From Billgrantia kenyensis (GTDB lineage Bacteria; Pseudomonadota; Gammaproteobacteria; Pseudomonadales; Halomonadaceae), in contig NZ_JACEFT010000007.1 of NCBI RefSeq assembly GCF_013697085.1, positions 1 through 64,000 of the forward strand: DNA of 64,000 bases, given 5' to 3'. The notes beneath the pieces are model-generated. The model was not told the origin of the DNA. It saw nothing but the letters and a program-made list of their open reading frames with translations, and did not search any database. How positions within the stretch are numbered: the first letter of the stretch is position 1; each line of letters begins with the position of its first letter. Of the stretch, positions 36,775 through 45,356 are shown piece by piece. Both the position numbers and the translations under genes were made by a program.

Positions 36775-37959
36775 ATGGCCGACCAGAGCAGCGATCAGGA
36801 AAAGACCGAAGAGGCCACGCCACGACGCCTGCAAAAGGCACGTGAAGAGGGCCAGGTCGCCCGGTCCCGTGAGCTGACCACTTTCATGCTCCTGCTGGGG
36901 GGCGTGGTCGGCATGTGGGGGATGGGGGCGTTGCTCTACGATCAGCTGGGGCTGGTGATGGAGCAGGCTTTCCTGTTCGAGCGTCGTCAAGCCTTCGAAA
37001 CCGGCCCCATGTTGAGCAACGTGCTCGACCTGGCCACCCGGACGCTGTTGACCATGCTGCCGCTGTTTCTCCTGCTCACGCTGGTGGCGCTGGTAGCCCC
37101 GGCCCTGCTGGGTGGCTGGCTGATCTCGGCCAAGTCACTCAAGCCGCAGCTGTCGAAGCTCAACCCGTTCAAGGGGCTGAAGCGCATGTTCGGCACGCAG
37201 GCGCTGGTGGAGCTGTTCAAGGCGATTGCCAAGTCGACGCTGATTGGCGGGGTTGGCATGGCCTATCTGTACTTCAACCGCGGGGAATACCTGTCGTTGA
37301 TGGATCAGCCGACCACCCAGGCTCTGGCCCGGGCGCTGATGATGGCGGCCCAGGCCTGTGGCCTGATGGTGTTGACGCTATTGGTGGTGATCCTGATCGA
37401 TGTGCCCTATCAGCTGTGGAGTCATGCCAAGAAGCTGCGCATGTCGAAGGAGGAGGTCAAGCGTGAGCACAAGGAGTCCGAGGGCGATCCGCACGTCAAG
37501 GCGCGTATTCGCTCCCAGCAGCAGGCGATGGCTCGCGGGCGCATGATGAGCAAGGTACCCGAGGCGGATGTGATCATCACCAACCCGACGCACTACGCAG
37601 TGGCTCTACAGTACGACGAGAAGGGCATGGGCGCCCCCAGGGTGGTGGCCAAGGGGGCCGACCTGGTGGCCGCGCGCATTCGTGAGCTCGGTCACGAAGC
37701 CGGTGTGCCGCTGCTCGAGGCGCCGCCCTTGGCTCGCGCGCTCTACCATCATGTCGATCTCGAGCATGAGATACCGATGGATCTGTATACCGCCGTAGCG
37801 GAAGTCCTGGCCTGGGCCTTCCGACTCAAGCACGTGTCTGAAGAAGGGGGAGAGGTGCCGCCTACACCCGAGAACTTGCCGATACCGGAGAGCCTGTCAG
37901 TGCCAGCTGAAGCACCTGCCGACCCGGCCGCATCCGAGCCTGGTGGAGCGCAGCGATGA
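36775..37959 (+). CDS. flhB: Flagellar export apparatus switch protein FlhB
   Basis: This 394-residue component of the flagellar type III export gate starts with the family opening SSDQEKTEEATPRRLQKAREEGQVARSREL (abbreviated by pattern). Four membrane helices follow (about residues 30-55, 90-112, 140-165, 185-210). The cytoplasmic domain contains the self-cleaving NPTH at about residue 270, then YAVALQYDE and GVPLLEAPPLARALY. The C-terminal 40 residues form a Pro/Glu-rich tail of no known role. It overlaps flhA by four bases and starts a flhB-flhA-flhF-flhE-fliA run. Confidence 0.95.
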   Translation: MADQSSDQEKTEEATPRRLQKAREEGQVARSRELTTFMLLLGGVVGMWGMGALLYDQLGLVMEQAFLFERRQAFETGPMLSNVLDLATRTLLTMLPLFLLLTLVALVAPALLGGWLISAKSLKPQLSKLNPFKGLKRMFGTQALVELFKAIAKSTLIGGVGMAYLYFNRGEYLSLMDQPTTQALARALMMAAQACGLMVLTLLVVILIDVPYQLWSHAKKLRMSKEEVKREHKESEGDPHVKARIRSQQQAMARGRMMSKVPEADVIITNPTHYAVALQYDEKGMGAPRVVAKGADLVAARIRELGHEAGVPLLEAPPLARALYHHVDLEHEIPMDLYTAVAEVLAWAFRLKHVSEEGGEVPPTPENLPIPESLSVPAEAPADPAASEPGGAQR

Positions 37960-40037
37960 AATCCTTCAGCCATATTCTTGGCAGTCGCGACTGGATGGGC
38001 GACGTGCGCATGAAGCTGCTGGCCGGCCCGATCCTGATCCTCATGATCCTGGCCATGATGATCCTGCCGCTGCCGCCGTTCGCTCTCGACCTGCTGTTTA
38101 CCTTCAACATCGCGCTGGCCGTCATGGTGCTGCTGGTCAGCATGTTCACCCAGAAACCGCTGGACTTTGCCGCCTTCCCGGCGATCCTGCTCTTCACTAC
38201 CCTGCTGCGGCTGTCGCTCAACGTGGCCTCGACCCGGGTCATCCTGATGGAGGGCCACCAGGGCGGCGACTCCGCCGGCAAGGTCATCGAGGCCTTCGGT
38301 ACCTTCCTGGTCGGCGGCAACTTCGCCGTCGGCCTGGTGGTCTTCCTGATCCTGGTCATCATCAATTTCATGGTCATCACCAAGGGGGCGGGACGCATCG
38401 CCGAGGTGGGCGCGCGCTTCATGCTGGATGCCATGCCTGGCAAGCAGATGGCCATCGATGCCGACCTCAACGCTGGACTCATCGGTGAAGATGACGCTCG
38501 CAAGCGCCGTGCCGAGGTTGCCCAGGAAGCCGATTTCTACGGCTCCATGGACGGTGCCAGCAAGTTCGTGCGTGGCGATGCCATGGCCGGGCTGGTGATC
38601 ATGGTGGTCAACATCATCGGCGGACTGCTGATCGGCATGCTTCAGCACGGCATGGGCTTTGGCGATGCTGCCCGCACCTACACCCTGATGACTATCGGCG
38701 ACGGCCTGGTAGCCCAGATCCCTGCCCTGGTCATCTCGACCGCGGCAGGTGTGACCGTGTCCCGGGTCAATACCGACCAGGATGTCGGCCAGCAGATGAT
38801 CAGTCAGCTGTTCGTCAATCCCCAGGTCATGGTCCTGGCCGCTCTCGTCATGGGCCTGCTTGGCCTGGTGCCGGGCATGCCCAACCTGGTCTTCCTGATC
38901 TTTACCGGGCTGCTGGCCGGGCTGGCCTGGATGCTGACGCGCCAGAAGGAGCAGCGCCTGGTGGAGCAGGAGCTCAACGTCGAGCCGCCACCCCCTCCAG
39001 AAGCCCCCGAGGCCAGCTGGGAGGACGTGCAGCTGGTGGATACGCTGGGCCTCGAAGTCGGTCATCGCCTGATCCCGCTGGTCGACCAGCGCCAGGATGG
39101 CGAGCTGCTGGGGCGCATCAAGAGCGTACGCAAGAAGTTCGCCCAGGAGGTCGGCTTCCTGCCTGCCGTGGTACATATCCGCGACAATCTCGAGCTGGGT
39201 GCCAATACCTACGTGATCACCCTCAAGGGTGCCGAGATCGGTCGCGCCGAGGCTTTCCCGGGACAGTGGCTGGCGATCGATCCGGGCCAGGTCACCGGCC
39301 AGCTGCAGGGCACGCCGACCGCCGATCCGGCCTTCGGCCTGCCGGCCATCTGGATCGATGCCGGGCAGCGGGAGCATGCTCAGGTCTATGGATACACGGT
39401 GGTCGATGCCGGTACGGTGATCGCTACCCATCTCAACCACCTGCTGCATCGCCATGCCCCCGAGATGCTGGGTCGCCAGGAGGTGCAGAAGCTGCTCGAC
39501 AAGCTGGGCGACGAACAGAAGTCCCTGGTCGAGGATGTGGTGCCCAAGGCGCTCAACCTGACGGCGCTGCAGCGCATCCTGCAGAGCCTGCTCGAAGAGG
39601 ATGTCTCGATCCGTGACATGCGTACGATCCTGGATACCCTGGCGGAGTACGCGCCTCATCAGCAGGATGTCAACGAGCTGACCGCACTGGTACGAATCGC
39701 CCTGGGGCGGGCGATTACCCAGCAGTGGTTCCCTGGAAGTAGTACGCTGAACGTGATCGGTCTGGATGCCCAGCTCGAGCAGGTGCTGATGCAGGCGATG
39801 AACGGCAATGGCGCGCTCGAGCCGGGGCTTGCCGAGACCCTGATGAGCCAGGCCGAGCAAGCGCTGGAGCGTCACGAAGCCAGTGGCGAGCCTCCGGTGC
39901 TGGTGGTGCAGCATAGCCTGCGCCCGCTGCTGGCCCGGTTCCTGCGCCGGCGTATGCGGCATTTGGTGGTCATGTCACAGGCGGAGATTCCCGATGATCG
40001 GACACTGCGCGTCACCACGCTGGTGGGAGGTCGATAA
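37956..40037 (+). CDS. flhA: Flagellar export gate protein FlhA
   Basis: This 693-residue protein is the large export gate subunit. About eight membrane helices fill residues 20-310, with the conserved loop LRLSLNVASTRVILMEG and the FHIPEP-like cytoplasmic linker region ANLDAGLIGE-type DLNAGLIGEDDARKRR. The cytoplasmic domain (about 340-693) binds export chaperones. The start overlaps the flhB stop as ATGA. Length and motifs are typical. Confidence 0.96.
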   Translation: MKSFSHILGSRDWMGDVRMKLLAGPILILMILAMMILPLPPFALDLLFTFNIALAVMVLLVSMFTQKPLDFAAFPAILLFTTLLRLSLNVASTRVILMEGHQGGDSAGKVIEAFGTFLVGGNFAVGLVVFLILVIINFMVITKGAGRIAEVGARFMLDAMPGKQMAIDADLNAGLIGEDDARKRRAEVAQEADFYGSMDGASKFVRGDAMAGLVIMVVNIIGGLLIGMLQHGMGFGDAARTYTLMTIGDGLVAQIPALVISTAAGVTVSRVNTDQDVGQQMISQLFVNPQVMVLAALVMGLLGLVPGMPNLVFLIFTGLLAGLAWMLTRQKEQRLVEQELNVEPPPPPEAPEASWEDVQLVDTLGLEVGHRLIPLVDQRQDGELLGRIKSVRKKFAQEVGFLPAVVHIRDNLELGANTYVITLKGAEIGRAEAFPGQWLAIDPGQVTGQLQGTPTADPAFGLPAIWIDAGQREHAQVYGYTVVDAGTVIATHLNHLLHRHAPEMLGRQEVQKLLDKLGDEQKSLVEDVVPKALNLTALQRILQSLLEEDVSIRDMRTILDTLAEYAPHQQDVNELTALVRIALGRAITQQWFPGSSTLNVIGLDAQLEQVLMQAMNGNGALEPGLAETLMSQAEQALERHEASGEPPVLVVQHSLRPLLARFLRRRMRHLVVMSQAEIPDDRTLRVTTLVGGR

Positions 40038-40040
40038 GCA

Positions 40041-42257
40041 ATGAGTGTGATGCGGTTCGTGGGAGCCAACAGTCGTGAAGCCATGCGCCAGGTGCGCGCG
40101 GCGCTGGGCGATGAGGCCCTGATCCTGGCCAACCGGCACACCGAGCAGGGCGTCGAGATCCTGGCGATGGCGGAGTCTTCGGCGCCGTCTCAGCCCACCG
40201 AGGCAGCACGCCAGGAGACGCCTCCCGCAGCGCCTGAGCCGGCTTCCCCCGTTGCGCTGGAGAGCAGCAACCCGGCCCATGCCTTCGAGGCCATGAGTGC
40301 CCGGCTGCTCGAGGAGATGCGCGACATGCGTGCGCTGCTCTCCCGTGAGCGGAGCCAGCCGGAACCGGGCGGCACGGTCAGCGACCAACTGATCAAGCTG
40401 ATGCTCGAATCCGGCTTCAGCCAGACGCTGGCCGAAGAGGTGGTATCGGCGCTGCCGGAGGAGCTGGCACTGCGGGACGGCGTGGAGGACCAGGTCATGG
40501 CTTGGCTCGCGCGCCAGCTGGTGAAGCGCTTGCCCGGCCTGGGAGACGAGGCCGCGTTCATGGATCGTCAGGGGATCGTGGCGCTCATTGGCCCCACCGG
40601 CGTGGGCAAGACCACCACCACGGCCAAGCTCGCTGCGCGCTATGTCATGCGCCACGGTACTCGCCCGGTGGCACTGGTGACCACCGACAGCTTCCGTATC
40701 GGTGCCCATGAACAGCTGCGCATTTATTCGCGTCTACTCGATGTTCCCATGTACGCCTTGAACGCCGACCAGCCGGTTTCCGATCTGCTGGAGCGAATGA
40801 AGGGCAAGTCCTGGGTCATCATCGACACGGTCGGAATGAGCCAGCGCGACCACCGCGTCATCGAGCAGGTCGGGCATCTGCGCGGCGGTGATGATTCCGT
40901 GCGGCTGGTGCTGCTGCTCAATGCCGCCAGCCAGCCCGAGACCCTCGAGGAGGTCGTGATCCGTTATCGTCAGGCGGCCCAGGCAGCCGGGGGCGAGCTG
41001 CGCGACTGCATCATCACCAAACAGGACGAGGCGGGAAGGCTCGCCCCGGTACTGGACATCGTCATGCGTCACGGCTTGCGGCTGCTGTTCGTTTCCCACG
41101 GACAGCGAGTGCCGGAAGACATGGCGCTGGCCGAGCCCAGCGCCCTGGTCGAACAGTGTCTTGCCAACCGCATACCCCTGCCTGGTTCCCTGCCACGGGT
41201 GGCTCCGATGGAAGCGGCGGGGCGGACCTCGGGTACCCTGCTGGGGCAGGGACGGCGTCTGGCAGCGGTGCTGGAAGCCCTGCGCCAGCGGCTGCCGGCT
41301 TTCGAGGGCCTGGAGTCAGTGTGGAACCTGCTGGGACTGCCTGTATCGACCCAGCAGCAGCGCCTCGAGGCCCTGCTGGCGAATCATCCGCGGTCGGGCC
41401 AGGCAGCGGGCATGCTGTGGAGCGAGCGGCGGCGGGTACCCGGCGAGTCGTGGGCCATGCCCGATGTGGCACTGAGTGCCGAAGGCACCTGGCTGGCGCT
41501 GCCTCTGCTGCAGCATCGTCAGGTGGCGGGTCAACAGGCGCGGCTTGAAGCCGTGCTCCAGCAACAGGGTGTCGCCGCTCACCTGATCCACGGCCTTCCC
41601 GATAGCGAGGCGGGCGAATGGCTGGAGGGCCAGGCGCTGACCTGGTGCAGCCAGGTGCGGGGAAGCCTGCGGGTCGAACATGCCGGAGAGCGTCAGAGCC
41701 TGGCAGCATTGAGCGCTGTCAGTGAGACCACTGGCGAAGTTCGTTGTCGTTTCCGCGGTGCCCCGGCACGTCTCGTTCTTTCCACTTTACCGGTCGGCAT
41801 CCATTACAAGGGTAGCCGGCGGGACCAACCGGGCCTCGATACGCGGGCCTGGTTCGGTGAGCTGTACGACGCCGAGAGTGGCAAGTCGCTGGGCCGGCGT
41901 TACTGGGTCACGCCCGCCAGGCTTGGCCGGGAGCCAGAGTCCTTGCTGCTGGCACTGCTTCAGAGCGATGCCATGCCACAGCTCGCTCGCCGCGCCTGGC
42001 AGCGTTTCGACCCCACCGAGATCGGTGAAGTTCGCGCCGACGTGCGCTTGCTCATGGCCAGCGGCCTGGCTGCCGTGGCCGCTCACCTGGATCTTGGCGA
42101 AGACGAGGCTGCCATGGATATCCGTGCCGAGCTGCTCGGGCTGGGTACGGGGAAAAAGCGTCGTCGCGACGTCGCCCTGCTCGAAGCGCTGATACAACTT
42201 TTCCAGGTGCGCGATGCCATTCGCCGCCTTGGCCTTGGTGAAAGGGAGACAGGCTAG
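40041..42257 (+). CDS. flhF: SRP-type GTPase FlhF with an unusually long C-terminal extension
   Basis: FlhF is an SRP-family GTPase that recruits the first flagellar parts to the cell pole. The B/N region opens MSVMRFVGANSREAMRQVRAALG. The NG domain (about residues 175-390) has P-loop GPTGVGKTTTTAKLA near 184, TTDSFRIGAHEQLRIY, IIDTVGMSQRD (DTVG where DTAG is usual) and ITKQDEAG. Ordinary FlhF proteins end soon after (about 380-450 residues in all). This one continues for roughly 340 more residues to 738 without a family I recognise. The extension is soluble, Arg/Leu-rich, and contains WNLLGLP, a WALPLLQ-like strand and an HYKGSRRDQPGLDTRAWFGELYD stretch of enzyme-like density. It is followed directly by the flhG-position gene. 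Confidence 0.88.
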   Translation: MSVMRFVGANSREAMRQVRAALGDEALILANRHTEQGVEILAMAESSAPSQPTEAARQETPPAAPEPASPVALESSNPAHAFEAMSARLLEEMRDMRALLSRERSQPEPGGTVSDQLIKLMLESGFSQTLAEEVVSALPEELALRDGVEDQVMAWLARQLVKRLPGLGDEAAFMDRQGIVALIGPTGVGKTTTTAKLAARYVMRHGTRPVALVTTDSFRIGAHEQLRIYSRLLDVPMYALNADQPVSDLLERMKGKSWVIIDTVGMSQRDHRVIEQVGHLRGGDDSVRLVLLLNAASQPETLEEVVIRYRQAAQAAGGELRDCIITKQDEAGRLAPVLDIVMRHGLRLLFVSHGQRVPEDMALAEPSALVEQCLANRIPLPGSLPRVAPMEAAGRTSGTLLGQGRRLAAVLEALRQRLPAFEGLESVWNLLGLPVSTQQQRLEALLANHPRSGQAAGMLWSERRRVPGESWAMPDVALSAEGTWLALPLLQHRQVAGQQARLEAVLQQQGVAAHLIHGLPDSEAGEWLEGQALTWCSQVRGSLRVEHAGERQSLAALSAVSETTGEVRCRFRGAPARLVLSTLPVGIHYKGSRRDQPGLDTRAWFGELYDAESGKSLGRRYWVTPARLGREPESLLLALLQSDAMPQLARRAWQRFDPTEIGEVRADVRLLMASGLAAVAAHLDLGEDEAAMDIRAELLGLGTGKKRRRDVALLEALIQLFQVRDAIRRLGLGERETG

Positions 42258-42857
42258 ATGGGATGGGACCAGGCCGCGGGCTTGCGCCAATGGGCGAACG
42301 ATACTGCGCAGGAGGGGTGCCCGACACATGTGGCCGAAATGCTGGTCCAGCTGGCATCGGACAAGGTGCCCGAGGGTACGAGCAGGCAATCCCCAGTGTC
42401 GCCGCAGACACCCGTGCGACCCTCGGCGACACGCGCTGCGCCGCCAGTTGCACGACCGCCATCCGGCGAGCAGGAGCGAACCCTGATGGTAGTGGGCCTG
42501 CCGGGGACCGCAGAGAGGCATACCGCCAGAGTGACCGAGCTGCTGCAGAGCTGGTCGCAGGAGGGACGGCGCTGGGTCGGCGATCCCCAGGCCTGGCGCA
42601 TCGTGGCGCTGCCGATCCACAGTGCGCACCTGTCGCTGCTGGCGGATCAGCAGTCGCGCTGGGCGCTCTGGATCGACGACGACCTGGAGGCCTTTCGCCG
42701 GGGCTATCGCATGCTCAAGCAGATTGCCGAGCGAGACGGCCCTCGTCGACTGATAGCCGTGCATTCGCCTGGTCTTGGCCCCAAGGGGTTGCTGAGCAAT
42801 CTTCAGTACGTCGCCGAGACGCATTTCGGCATCGAACTGCTGGTGTTGGCGAGATGA
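42258..42857 (+). CDS. FlhG-position protein, apparently a reduced MinD/FlhG-like fold without a P-loop
   Basis: This 199-residue protein begins directly after the flhF stop codon, where flhG (fleN) lies in polar flagellates. Residues about 1-70 are polar and Pro/Ala-rich. The rest starts with a beta strand TLMVVGLPG but lacks the GGKGGVGKS Walker A and the other FlhG switch motifs. LWIDDDLEAFRRGYRMLKQIAERDGPRRLIAVH (partly quoted) resembles the late FlhG/MinD segment in which a strand is followed by a DAYALIK-type helix and VLAN strand. Inference: a shrunken, non-ATP-binding FlhG relative, or an unrelated protein in that slot. GGGAGAC lies upstream of the ATG. Its stop overlaps flhE. Confidence 0.55.
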   Translation: MGWDQAAGLRQWANDTAQEGCPTHVAEMLVQLASDKVPEGTSRQSPVSPQTPVRPSATRAAPPVARPPSGEQERTLMVVGLPGTAERHTARVTELLQSWSQEGRRWVGDPQAWRIVALPIHSAHLSLLADQQSRWALWIDDDLEAFRRGYRMLKQIAERDGPRRLIAVHSPGLGPKGLLSNLQYVAETHFGIELLVLAR

Positions 42858-43267
42858 AGCGTAACGGGAGATGGCTACTCTGCCTGGCCCTGGGTGGCCT
42901 GTGGCCAGGGCTGGCCCAGGCGTCGGGAAGCTGGGTGGCAACGGCACCTGCCGTCCTGGTGGCAATGGCCGACCGCCCCACGACCTCGGCGCTCATGCAG
43001 CCGCCTTCGCCCGAGTTTGCCCAGGGCCAGGTCATGGGGCGGGTTGGCTGGCAGTACCAGCAACCCGTGGGCAGCGAAGTGGATGCCTGGCTTTGTCATC
43101 CGGGAGGCTGCATTCCACTGCGCGGGGCGCGAGGGCAGACCGACGCCCTGGCCGGGTTGCCGGCGGATGCGCCGCTATATTTCCAGTTTTCGCTCCAGGA
43201 TCGGCGCCAGCGCAGCGCGACCCTGCAGGGCCTGCAGGTGATAGTCAATCATGAGAACCTCCAGTGA
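42854..43267 (+). CDS. flhE: Flagellar protein FlhE
   Basis: This 137-residue exported protein has a signal peptide (MKRNGRWLLCLALGGLW, cleaved near AQA-SG). The mature part follows the enteric FlhE pattern: MGRVGWQYQQP, a pair of Cys in DAWLCHPGGCIPLRG, GLPADAPLYFQF, and the ending LQVIVNHE. In enterics FlhE is a periplasmic protein encoded after flhBA that limits proton leak through the export gate. It overlaps the preceding gene as ATGA. Finding it beside flhF is unusual, since flhE goes with peritrichous systems. Confidence 0.8.
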   Translation: MKRNGRWLLCLALGGLWPGLAQASGSWVATAPAVLVAMADRPTTSALMQPPSPEFAQGQVMGRVGWQYQQPVGSEVDAWLCHPGGCIPLRGARGQTDALAGLPADAPLYFQFSLQDRRQRSATLQGLQVIVNHENLQ

Positions 43268-43330
43268 ATCTGACCCGTCGGGCGTGTAAAGGCCACGTTC
43301 GAGGGAATCGTCAGCCGCGAGAGCAAGAGC

Positions 43331-44038
43331 ATGTACACAGCAAGAGGCAAGATCGAACAGGCAGACCTGCTGGATGAGTACCTGCCGCTGGTGAGGCGCC
43401 AGGCGCTGTCGATGCAGGTTCGGCTACCCGCGAGTATCGAGCTCGATGACCTGATCCAGGCCGGTACGGTGGGGCTTCTCGAAGCCATGGGGCGCTTCGA
43501 CGCGACCCAGGGTGCCAGTTTTGCCACGTTTGCCAGTCAGCGCATTCGCGGCGCCATGCTCGATGAGCTGCGAAGCCGGGACTGGCTGCCGCGCAGCGTG
43601 AGGCGCAACGCCCGTGCGGTGGACGAAGGCGTGCGACGGCTGGAGCAGCGGCTGGGCAGGGCGGCCGATGAACTCGAGATCGCCGCCGAACTCGACATGG
43701 ATCTTGAGGAGTACCGCCAGCTGCTCAGCGATACCAACAGCGGGCATTTGCTGCCGTTCGAGTCGCTCATGGCAGAGGGTGTCGAGCCGGGCATCGAGGA
43801 CGCATCGGTCGATACGCCGTTTCGCAATCTCATCGACCAGGAGAAGCGTCAGCAGCTGATTGACGGCATCGAAGCTTTGCCGGAGCGTGAAAAGCTGCTG
43901 ATGGGGCTGTATTACCAGGAAGAGCTCAACCTCAAGGAGATCGGCGCTGTCCTCGGGGTCACCGAATCCCGGGTGTGCCAGCTGCATAGCCAGGCGGTAA
44001 GCCGTTTACGGGGCCGCCTGGCCGACAAGGAGGACTAG
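43331..44038 (+). CDS. fliA: Flagellar RNA polymerase sigma factor FliA (sigma-28)
   Basis: FliA (235 residues) directs late flagellar transcription. Region 2 reads YLPLVRRQALSMQVRLPASIELDDLIQAG and FATFASQRIRGAMLDELRSRDWLPRSVRR (abbreviated by family), region 3 EIAAELDMDLEEY, and region 4 LPEREKLLMGLYYQEELNLKEIGAVLGVTESRVCQLHSQA. All are characteristic. Eight matching promoters are found in this window alone. The gene follows flhE by 63 bases; no FlgM gene is visible here. Confidence 0.96.
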   Translation: MYTARGKIEQADLLDEYLPLVRRQALSMQVRLPASIELDDLIQAGTVGLLEAMGRFDATQGASFATFASQRIRGAMLDELRSRDWLPRSVRRNARAVDEGVRRLEQRLGRAADELEIAAELDMDLEEYRQLLSDTNSGHLLPFESLMAEGVEPGIEDASVDTPFRNLIDQEKRQQLIDGIEALPEREKLLMGLYYQEELNLKEIGAVLGVTESRVCQLHSQAVSRLRGRLADKED

Positions 44039-44056
44039 TCTCCGGCGCTACAATCG

Positions 44057-45259
44057 CTAGAGGTTGTTCATCAACGCCTTGGTGCTCGCCAGAGCGTTCA
44101 TGTAGCAGCCGTGCAGCTGGTCGGCAGGCACTTCCTCGGTGGTTTCTTCGACCTGGCGCTCATGGTTTTCGCACAGCGTCAGTACGGCTCCCAGAGGTCC
44201 CGCCCGCTCTTTCAGGGCGGCAATGATGGACTGGCCCAACGGCAACTGGTCGAGCAGGGTGGCGCGGTCCTCCTCCAGCAGGGCATCCATCATCGAGAAC
44301 AGGCCGGTAGTGAAGGCGTCCTCGGGATCGAGGGCAGGGAAGGGAGCCGCCAGGTTGCGGCACATGAAGGCGCGTATCAGCGCCATGCGCAACACGATGC
44401 GGGAGGAGGGTTGAAGACTGGCGAGCGTCAGGGTCAGGATCAGGCGGCGCAGCTCGATGAGCCCCAGGACTTGAACCGCGCGGTGAAGGTCGACCTCCTT
44501 GCCGCCGCGATTGAAGTAGTTCGAGTTGGCCCGGCGCAATATGGCCACGTGAAGGTGGGGGACCTGCACCACCAGTTCATGCAGCCGATTGAGGTCGTTA
44601 TTGTCTTCGTAAAGTGCACGAATGAGGCGGATCTGGGCTGCGCGGTTGCCGTGGCGTCCTCGGGCGGGCGAGGCAATGAAGCTGGGCCTCGCCAGGTAGT
44701 CGCCGTTGTAGTAGTCGCAGCCCATCGCCTGATAGCACTCGAGTGCTTCACGGCTGGTGAGGTTCTCGACCAGCAGCTTGATGTTGCGTGCCGGCAGCCT
44801 CTCGAGAGTCGTCTCGTCGAGATCGCCGGGGGTGGCAAGCTGAATGATGTCGCAGCGGTCAAGCATGGCCTCGAGGTCTTGCTTGAGTAGGCTTGATGGC
44901 ACGATTATCCGGTAGCCTCGCTCACGGATATCGTCGAGGCGAGTGAGGAACTCGCCATCGATCGTCCCTGCGTCTGCGATTCCGAGCGCCAGTCGCGGGG
45001 CCGGGGTCGGCAGCAGCTCGGGGCGGTCCAGCCATTCCAGGGGGAGATCGACGAACAGCGTCCGATCCCCCAGCAGGCCGCTATCGCCGAGCTCATAGAC
45101 GGCGCTGGCCAGTGCCCTGGCGGTGACTGACATGAGGTCCTCGTCCTCGGCATGCGTCCGCTCGCCATAGACCAGCCGATCCGCCACATGATGATGGCTG
45201 GCATCGTGTATCGGGTGGAGGGCGATAGTGAAAGGCTCTGGGCCCTGTTGCTCGGGCAT
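44057..45259 (-). CDS. EAL-like/HDOD domain protein (catalytically degenerate EAL)
   Basis: This 400-residue cytoplasmic protein has an EAL-like N-terminal part (about 1-195). The ExL motif is missing (YGERTH at the expected place), as are DDFG and the other metal ligands, so it should not cut c-di-GMP. The C-terminal HDOD domain (about 200-385) shows the usual LHELVVQVPHLHVAILRRANS and VQVLGLIELRRL helices. EAL-HDOD proteins of this YuxH/CdgJ type act in motility control in several gammaproteobacteria. It converges with fliA, with only 18 bases between. I did not see a sigma-28 promoter upstream. Confidence 0.8.
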   Translation of the reverse strand: MPEQQGPEPFTIALHPIHDASHHHVADRLVYGERTHAEDEDLMSVTARALASAVYELGDSGLLGDRTLFVDLPLEWLDRPELLPTPAPRLALGIADAGTIDGEFLTRLDDIRERGYRIIVPSSLLKQDLEAMLDRCDIIQLATPGDLDETTLERLPARNIKLLVENLTSREALECYQAMGCDYYNGDYLARPSFIASPARGRHGNRAAQIRLIRALYEDNNDLNRLHELVVQVPHLHVAILRRANSNYFNRGGKEVDLHRAVQVLGLIELRRLILTLTLASLQPSSRIVLRMALIRAFMCRNLAAPFPALDPEDAFTTGLFSMMDALLEEDRATLLDQLPLGQSIIAALKERAGPLGAVLTLCENHERQVEETTEEVPADQLHGCYMNALASTKALMNNL

Positions 45260-45356
45260 CTGCTTGGCTCCCTGCTGAGTGTCAGTGCACTCTGGATATT
45301 CTCATGATTACTGATATAGCGGTGAATATGCAGCCTTGTTGTCGACGACGTACGAT

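Noticed and set aside
42263..42853. An open frame that runs through the flhG-position gene into flhE
   Set aside because: The part before 42854 is low-complexity out-of-frame translation; flhE starts at its signal peptide, ATG 42854.
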